Source: a virus. Taken from it: a stretch of DNA of 32,884 nt. Every line of letters starts with the position of its first letter. Within the stretch, counting starts at the first letter, position 1. The notes under the pieces are model-generated. The model ran no database searches and was not told the origin of the DNA. It was given only the letters and a program-made list of their open reading frames with translations. The position numbers and the translations under genes were made by a program. The stretch spans positions 1 through 32,884 of IMG/VR virus record IMGVR_UViG_3300044712_000851; one strand, 5' to 3'. Of this stretch, positions 29,207-32,884 are shown one piece after another.

Positions 29207-31711
29207 ATGCAAAAAGATCCTGCCGAGAAGATTGCTTTTACACTACTAGCTAAATATAATGAACCTGCGGATATTATTCGTAGGTGTATTTCTTCTGTCG
29301 CTCCATTTGTCGATGGCGTTTTCCTCACGATTACTAAAGACTCTCCAGAAAGTGATACCTCAGAACTTGAAAAAGTTGCGAGTGAATTCAATGCCAAGGT
29401 TTCCTATTATGATTGGGTTGATGACTTTTCAATGGCTCGTAACTATGCCCTAGAACAAATTCCAAAAGAGGAGTATGGGTGGTTTTATTGGCAAGACGCA
29501 GACGATATTCTTCAGAATGCAGACAAGCTTCCAGAAATTCTTCATGAAGCAATTCTTAATAGTTGGTCAGCAGTGTTTTTCTCATATTGGTATGCAGTAG
29601 ATCTTGACAAAAATGGAAATGTCAGAGAGGTTGTTATCGAACACAAGCGCGAGAGAATTCTTCGACACGATGGAACTTACAAATGGGTGGGTAAAATTCA
29701 CGAAACCTTAATAGAACAAAAACCCTCAACTAAAGTTTTAAAGAATGAATGTATTGTTGTTCATTTAAGTGATAATAAAAGACTGGAAGTTAGCTTAGAT
29801 CGAAATATCAGAATCCTCGAAAAAGCTCTTAAACTTGAAAATAGAAAAGATCCTCGTACTGTCATGTATCTAGCTAAAGCTTATTTCGATCGTGCCAAAT
29901 TTAGAGAGACCGAAAACGATAAAAAGATAGATTTTGGTTTAGCTAAAGCTTTATTCCTTGAATATCTCCAAGGTGCGGGAACGCCAGGTCAGGAGGGATA
30001 TCAAGAGTCTTCAGGTTGGGAAGAGGAAAGGTCTTCAGCATGGGCTTATCTTGCAGATACTTTTAGATTGGAAGGACAATACAACCAATCAATTAAATGT
30101 TCTCTGAATGCTATTGCAGAATCTAATCAGTTCCCTGGATATTATCTCGATCTTGCCATGACCTATGTTTTGATGAATAAATTTGATAAAGCTGACATAT
30201 GGCTCAGAATTGGTTTAAACATTCCTCTACCACAAACCACCCTTATTACTAACCCACGAGATTTGAAAGCTAGAGCTCTTGAAGTCGATTACCACATTGC
30301 TATTGCCAAACAAGATCTAGATAGGGCATTTAAGGCTTCTGAGGGGCTTAAAAAGGTCCTTCCTGATATAGAAGCGGTTGAAGAGAGGTTAAAGGTTGTT
30401 GGTAAGCTTAGAGAGGCAAACCATGCAGCTCAATCACTTGTTTATTTGTCTCGTTATCTTGAAGCCTCTGGTGAACCACAAAAGATATCTGATCTTATAA
30501 AGGCTATTCCTACAAACCTAGAACAAGAAAGATTTTATTCAGAAATGAAAAACAAATATCTTCCTCCAAGAATTTGGGATAAGGATGAAGTTGCTATTTT
30601 CTGTGGACCTGGATTTGAGAAATGGTCACCTAAAAATATTAAAGACGGAATAGGTGGTTCAGAAGAGGCAGTTATTTATCTATCAAAAGAACTCCATAAA
30701 CTTGGATATAAGGTTACAGTTTTTGCAGATCCACGCGATGATAGGGGGGTTTATGAGGGAGTTACTTATGTACCTTTCCATGAAATAAATATTAAAGATA
30801 ACTTCAATATAATGATTTTCTGGAGACAGATTGCTTCTGTTGATGCCAATATTACAGCAAACAAAACTTACGTGTGGTTGCATGATGTACCTACTAATCC
30901 AGAGTTTACCGAAGAGAGAGTTGCTAAAGTTGATAAAATATTTGTTTTATCTGACTATCACAAGAGTTTACTTAGAATGAATCGAAAAGGTGAAATGATT
31001 CCAATGCCAGAAGACAAGGTATTTGTCACCTCAAATGGAATTAACAAACCAGCTATCAATAAAAAGTGGGCAAGGAAGAAACACTCAATGATTTGGACTT
31101 CAAGCTATGACCGTGGTCTTCCGTATTTACTCAACATGTGGCCAGATATCAAAAAAGAAATTCCTGATGCAACTCTTGATATTTATTACGGTTGGAATTT
31201 ATACGACGTTGTCCATGCCAACAATCCAGCCAGAGCTCAATGGAAAAATCAAGTCGAACAAATGATGAAACAGGATGGTGTTACCCATCACGGCAGAGTC
31301 GGACATTCTGAGTTGGCTAAGGCATTATCTCAAGCAGAGGTATGGACATATCCAACCGACTTCCAAGAAATAAGTTGTATTTCTGCGATGAAGGCACAAG
31401 GTCATGGAGCTTTTCCAGTTGTCACCAACTATGCTGCTCTCAAAGAAACTGTACAGTCTGGTAAGAAAATTGATGTTGATATGACAACTAAGGATGGTCA
31501 AGAGACCTACAAACAGGAATTAATTAAATTCTTAAAAGAAGACTCTGAAAACGAAGAAAAGAGAAAAGAAATGATGAAAAATGCTGAAGATAAGTTTTTG
31601 TGGTCAGTTGTCGCAAGACAATGGGAAAAACTATTTTCAGAAAAAGTCAGCACAACTTCACCAACAGTGATAGATGCGGGAAAGGAGATGATTAAAGATG
31701 GCACAGTTTAG
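29207..31711 (+). CDS. two-domain glycosyltransferase (GT2 + helical repeats + GT4-like)
   Basis: An 834-residue enzyme. Residues 1-~240 are a GT2-type domain: AFTLLAKYNEP start, MARNYALEQ, and the metal/sugar-nucleotide motif WQDADD with DAD at about 97-99. Residues ~190-450 look like TPR-type helical repeats. From ~455 a second Rossmann pair of GT4 type follows, with GIGGSEEAV near 481 and the donor-site region EISCISAMKAQG near 720; the second Glu of the usual E-x7-E is Lys here, so this half may be altered in activity. It probably adds sugars to virion proteins or host surface. The start follows a leader from a dedicated promoter. Confidence 0.78.
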   Translation: MQKDPAEKIAFTLLAKYNEPADIIRRCISSVAPFVDGVFLTITKDSPESDTSELEKVASEFNAKVSYYDWVDDFSMARNYALEQIPKEEYGWFYWQDADDILQNADKLPEILHEAILNSWSAVFFSYWYAVDLDKNGNVREVVIEHKRERILRHDGTYKWVGKIHETLIEQKPSTKVLKNECIVVHLSDNKRLEVSLDRNIRILEKALKLENRKDPRTVMYLAKAYFDRAKFRETENDKKIDFGLAKALFLEYLQGAGTPGQEGYQESSGWEEERSSAWAYLADTFRLEGQYNQSIKCSLNAIAESNQFPGYYLDLAMTYVLMNKFDKADIWLRIGLNIPLPQTTLITNPRDLKARALEVDYHIAIAKQDLDRAFKASEGLKKVLPDIEAVEERLKVVGKLREANHAAQSLVYLSRYLEASGEPQKISDLIKAIPTNLEQERFYSEMKNKYLPPRIWDKDEVAIFCGPGFEKWSPKNIKDGIGGSEEAVIYLSKELHKLGYKVTVFADPRDDRGVYEGVTYVPFHEINIKDNFNIMIFWRQIASVDANITANKTYVWLHDVPTNPEFTEERVAKVDKIFVLSDYHKSLLRMNRKGEMIPMPEDKVFVTSNGINKPAINKKWARKKHSMIWTSSYDRGLPYLLNMWPDIKKEIPDATLDIYYGWNLYDVVHANNPARAQWKNQVEQMMKQDGVTHHGRVGHSELAKALSQAEVWTYPTDFQEISCISAMKAQGHGAFPVVTNYAALKETVQSGKKIDVDMTTKDGQETYKQELIKFLKEDSENEEKRKEMMKNAEDKFLWSVVARQWEKLFSEKVSTTSPTVIDAGKEMIKDGTV

Positions 31712-31889
31712 TCAAGAAATGCACAGTGTCCCTTGTCTAGTTTGTGGTAAATCAACATATGTTCGTTCTACCAAAGACAAGCCTTTTTGTTCCCGCATTT
31801 GTAAATCAGAATATATGAATAAAGTGAAGTATCACGGAATGAGATCTGAAAGATATGATGGTCCAACAAGACCAACAGGTTCTTTATAA
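31698..31889 (+). CDS. small zinc-finger protein
   Basis: A 63-residue protein with CLVCGK near 13-18 and CSRICKSEY near 31-39, a treble-clef or four-Cys zinc finger like those of small phage DNA-binding proteins. It overlaps the glycosyltransferase end by 14 bases; RBS-like GGAGATG lies upstream. The basic C-terminal tail (GMRSERYDGPTRP) may bind nucleic acid. Role unknown. Confidence 0.6.
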   Translation: MAQFSQEMHSVPCLVCGKSTYVRSTKDKPFCSRICKSEYMNKVKYHGMRSERYDGPTRPTGSL

Positions 31890-31890
31890 A

Positions 31891-32319
31891 ATGAATTCAA
31901 TTAGAGAGAATTACAAAAAGTATTTAGATTATCCTAGTAGAGATACCAAGGATAATTATATTTGGTCTATTGCGGAAGCTTTACAAAAAGTCGACCACTC
32001 GGGGAGAAAACCAAAAGAAAAATGGTATGTCAGATTCTTTAATAAGATTAAAGGTCGTCTAGTAAAAGAGAAACCTTATAAGGATACATACTTTGCGATT
32101 AAGATGCCTTTTGACAAAGATGATTTTGCAGATTTGCAAATAGTCGACTTTAGTCCTAAAGCACTTACTGGAGATATAACTTCTGCTTTATATCCATCAC
32201 CAGCTAAGAAATTTGTTATTTTTGCCAAGGTTGTAGGTTTTTCGGATTCTAATGATATCGAGTTTAATTGGGGCATGAATTATAAAGATTATCTTAAAGA
32301 TAAATTTAAAAAGAAATGA
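31891..32319 (+). CDS. hypothetical protein
   Basis: A 142-residue basic protein. The N terminus is helical and charged (MNSIRENYKKYLDY), and the middle has strand-like pieces (DTYFAIKMPF, FVIFAKVVGF). Not recognised. The ATG at 31891, one base after the previous stop, is preferred to an in-frame start at 31855 that would overlap the zinc-finger gene. Its TGA overlaps the next ATG. Confidence 0.5.
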   Translation: MNSIRENYKKYLDYPSRDTKDNYIWSIAEALQKVDHSGRKPKEKWYVRFFNKIKGRLVKEKPYKDTYFAIKMPFDKDDFADLQIVDFSPKALTGDITSALYPSPAKKFVIFAKVVGFSDSNDIEFNWGMNYKDYLKDKFKKK

Positions 32320-32884
32320 ATATAGCTTTTATTTGTGATAGTCCACCAGTTCACGCTGTTTATTGGAATGATGGACTAAAAGCCGCTCTAGGAGTATTGG
32401 TTAATCAATACAAGTGGGAGGTAGATATTTTTAATGTTCAGACAGATGATCTTAGAGATATTAAAAAAGATATTTATGATATAGGGTTGTTTTGGGGATC
32501 ACTCATAGATCCAGCTTTTCAGTATAAGTATTTTAAAAAACAGGCACTTTGTTTTGGAGGAGGACCAACATTTAGTCCCGCTCTACACAATTTTGATTTG
32601 ATTTTCGCGGAGTCAAAAACAGATTTTCTAGATTTCAAAAGGTTTGGAAAGAAAGTGATACAGGCTTTTGGTACAAATACTAAACTCTTTAAACCGATGC
32701 CTGATCAGCCAAAATCTTTTTCTTATTTATATCCAGCCGCTTTTGCCAAATGGAAACATCACGAAAAGTTCGTTGAGTTTATAAAAGAAAAAGAAAGCAA
32801 GTACGCAATAGAGCTCCCTCCTTTGGCTGTGGGACATATACAAGAAAATGGAGTAGAAAAAGAGTGTTATGAAATTTGCCAGAA
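32316..32884 (+). CDS. glycosyltransferase-like protein, 5' part only
   Basis: An ORF open to the end of the window (189 codons so far), with no stop seen. It begins MNIAFICDSPP and later has FGTNTKLFKP, SFSYLYPAAFAKWKHHEKFVEF and GHIQENG, the sequence flow of GT4/GT1-type sugar transferases: an N-terminal Rossmann half, then a linker with F-P and the donor domain starting with a strand and KHHEKF. The N-terminal half lacks a clear Gly-rich loop, so the call is moderate. It starts inside the previous stop (ATGA). Confidence 0.5.
   Translation, partial: MNIAFICDSPPVHAVYWNDGLKAALGVLVNQYKWEVDIFNVQTDDLRDIKKDIYDIGLFWGSLIDPAFQYKYFKKQALCFGGGPTFSPALHNFDLIFAESKTDFLDFKRFGKKVIQAFGTNTKLFKPMPDQPKSFSYLYPAAFAKWKHHEKFVEFIKEKESKYAIELPPLAVGHIQENGVEKECYEICQ

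Noticed and set aside
1-32884. Recoding of TGA as an amino acid
   Set aside because: TGA ends many genes exactly at stop/start overlaps (for example 634, 2597, 5037, 32319), and tryptophan is encoded by TGG.
1-32884. CRISPR arrays, insertion sequences and tRNA genes
   Set aside because: No evenly spaced identical repeats, transposase gene with terminal repeats, or cloverleaf with a T-arm motif was seen by eye; a tRNAscan run would be the decisive test.

Overview
This window reads as a bacteriophage genome segment. It carries replication, nucleotide and regulatory genes, then packaging genes, then capsid and virion genes, and ends in glycosyltransferases. Almost all of it is on the + strand; one gene points the other way. 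TGA works as a normal stop codon: several ATGA stop/start junctions are seen, so recoded-UGA hosts such as Gracilibacteria are unlikely. Base composition is AT-rich except in the first ~100 bases, which look like the 3' end of a 23S rRNA. The host is a bacterium I cannot name. A small-genome Patescibacteria/CPR-type host is possible but unproven.

Layout. 1-103: apparent 23S rRNA tail followed by a terminator. 264-9183: a dense early region of small genes. It holds several zinc-ribbon proteins, a HAD-type phosphatase, a C5 cytosine methyltransferase, a stripped-down HisRS-like enzyme, a short TrpRS-like enzyme, two metallophosphoesterases, an HExxH protein, endonuclease VII-like and HNH nucleases, an Nmad1/DUF1599 protein and small membrane proteins. 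9267-11643: a class II (B12-dependent) ribonucleotide reductase and an HNH protein. 11590-12741: two divergent HTH plus zinc-finger regulators, whose overlapping back-to-back promoters flank a structured leader. 12758-15684: an unknown gene, GroES, GroEL, a tiny ORF and a ParB-like protein. 15688-18325: a structured RNA, small terminase, a possible nuclease, and the large terminase split into separate ATPase and nuclease genes. 18786-18904: a strong promoter followed by a strong terminator. 18917-29064: portal, basic small proteins, scaffold, SU10-like major capsid protein, head/tail proteins of unknown role, a repetitive fibre-like protein and an adhesin-like protein. 29070-32884: a promoter, a two-headed glycosyltransferase, a zinc-finger protein, an unknown protein and the start of a second glycosyltransferase that runs off the window.

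How it may work together. At least seven transcription units have a good sigma-70 style promoter whose -10 box ends only 5-8 bases before the start codon, which predicts leaderless mRNAs. Genes inside operons instead use Shine-Dalgarno sites or stop/start overlaps. The divergent regulators look like a two-state switch. The promoter-terminator pair in front of the portal gene resembles the lambda pR'/tR' arrangement for late antitermination. The boundaries around scaffold and capsid genes carry perfect hairpins without U-tracts, which could set mRNA processing or stability. GroES/GroEL would assist capsid folding, and the glycosyltransferases could modify virion or host surface. No integrase, tape measure, lysis gene, DNA polymerase, tRNA gene or CRISPR array was recognised here.
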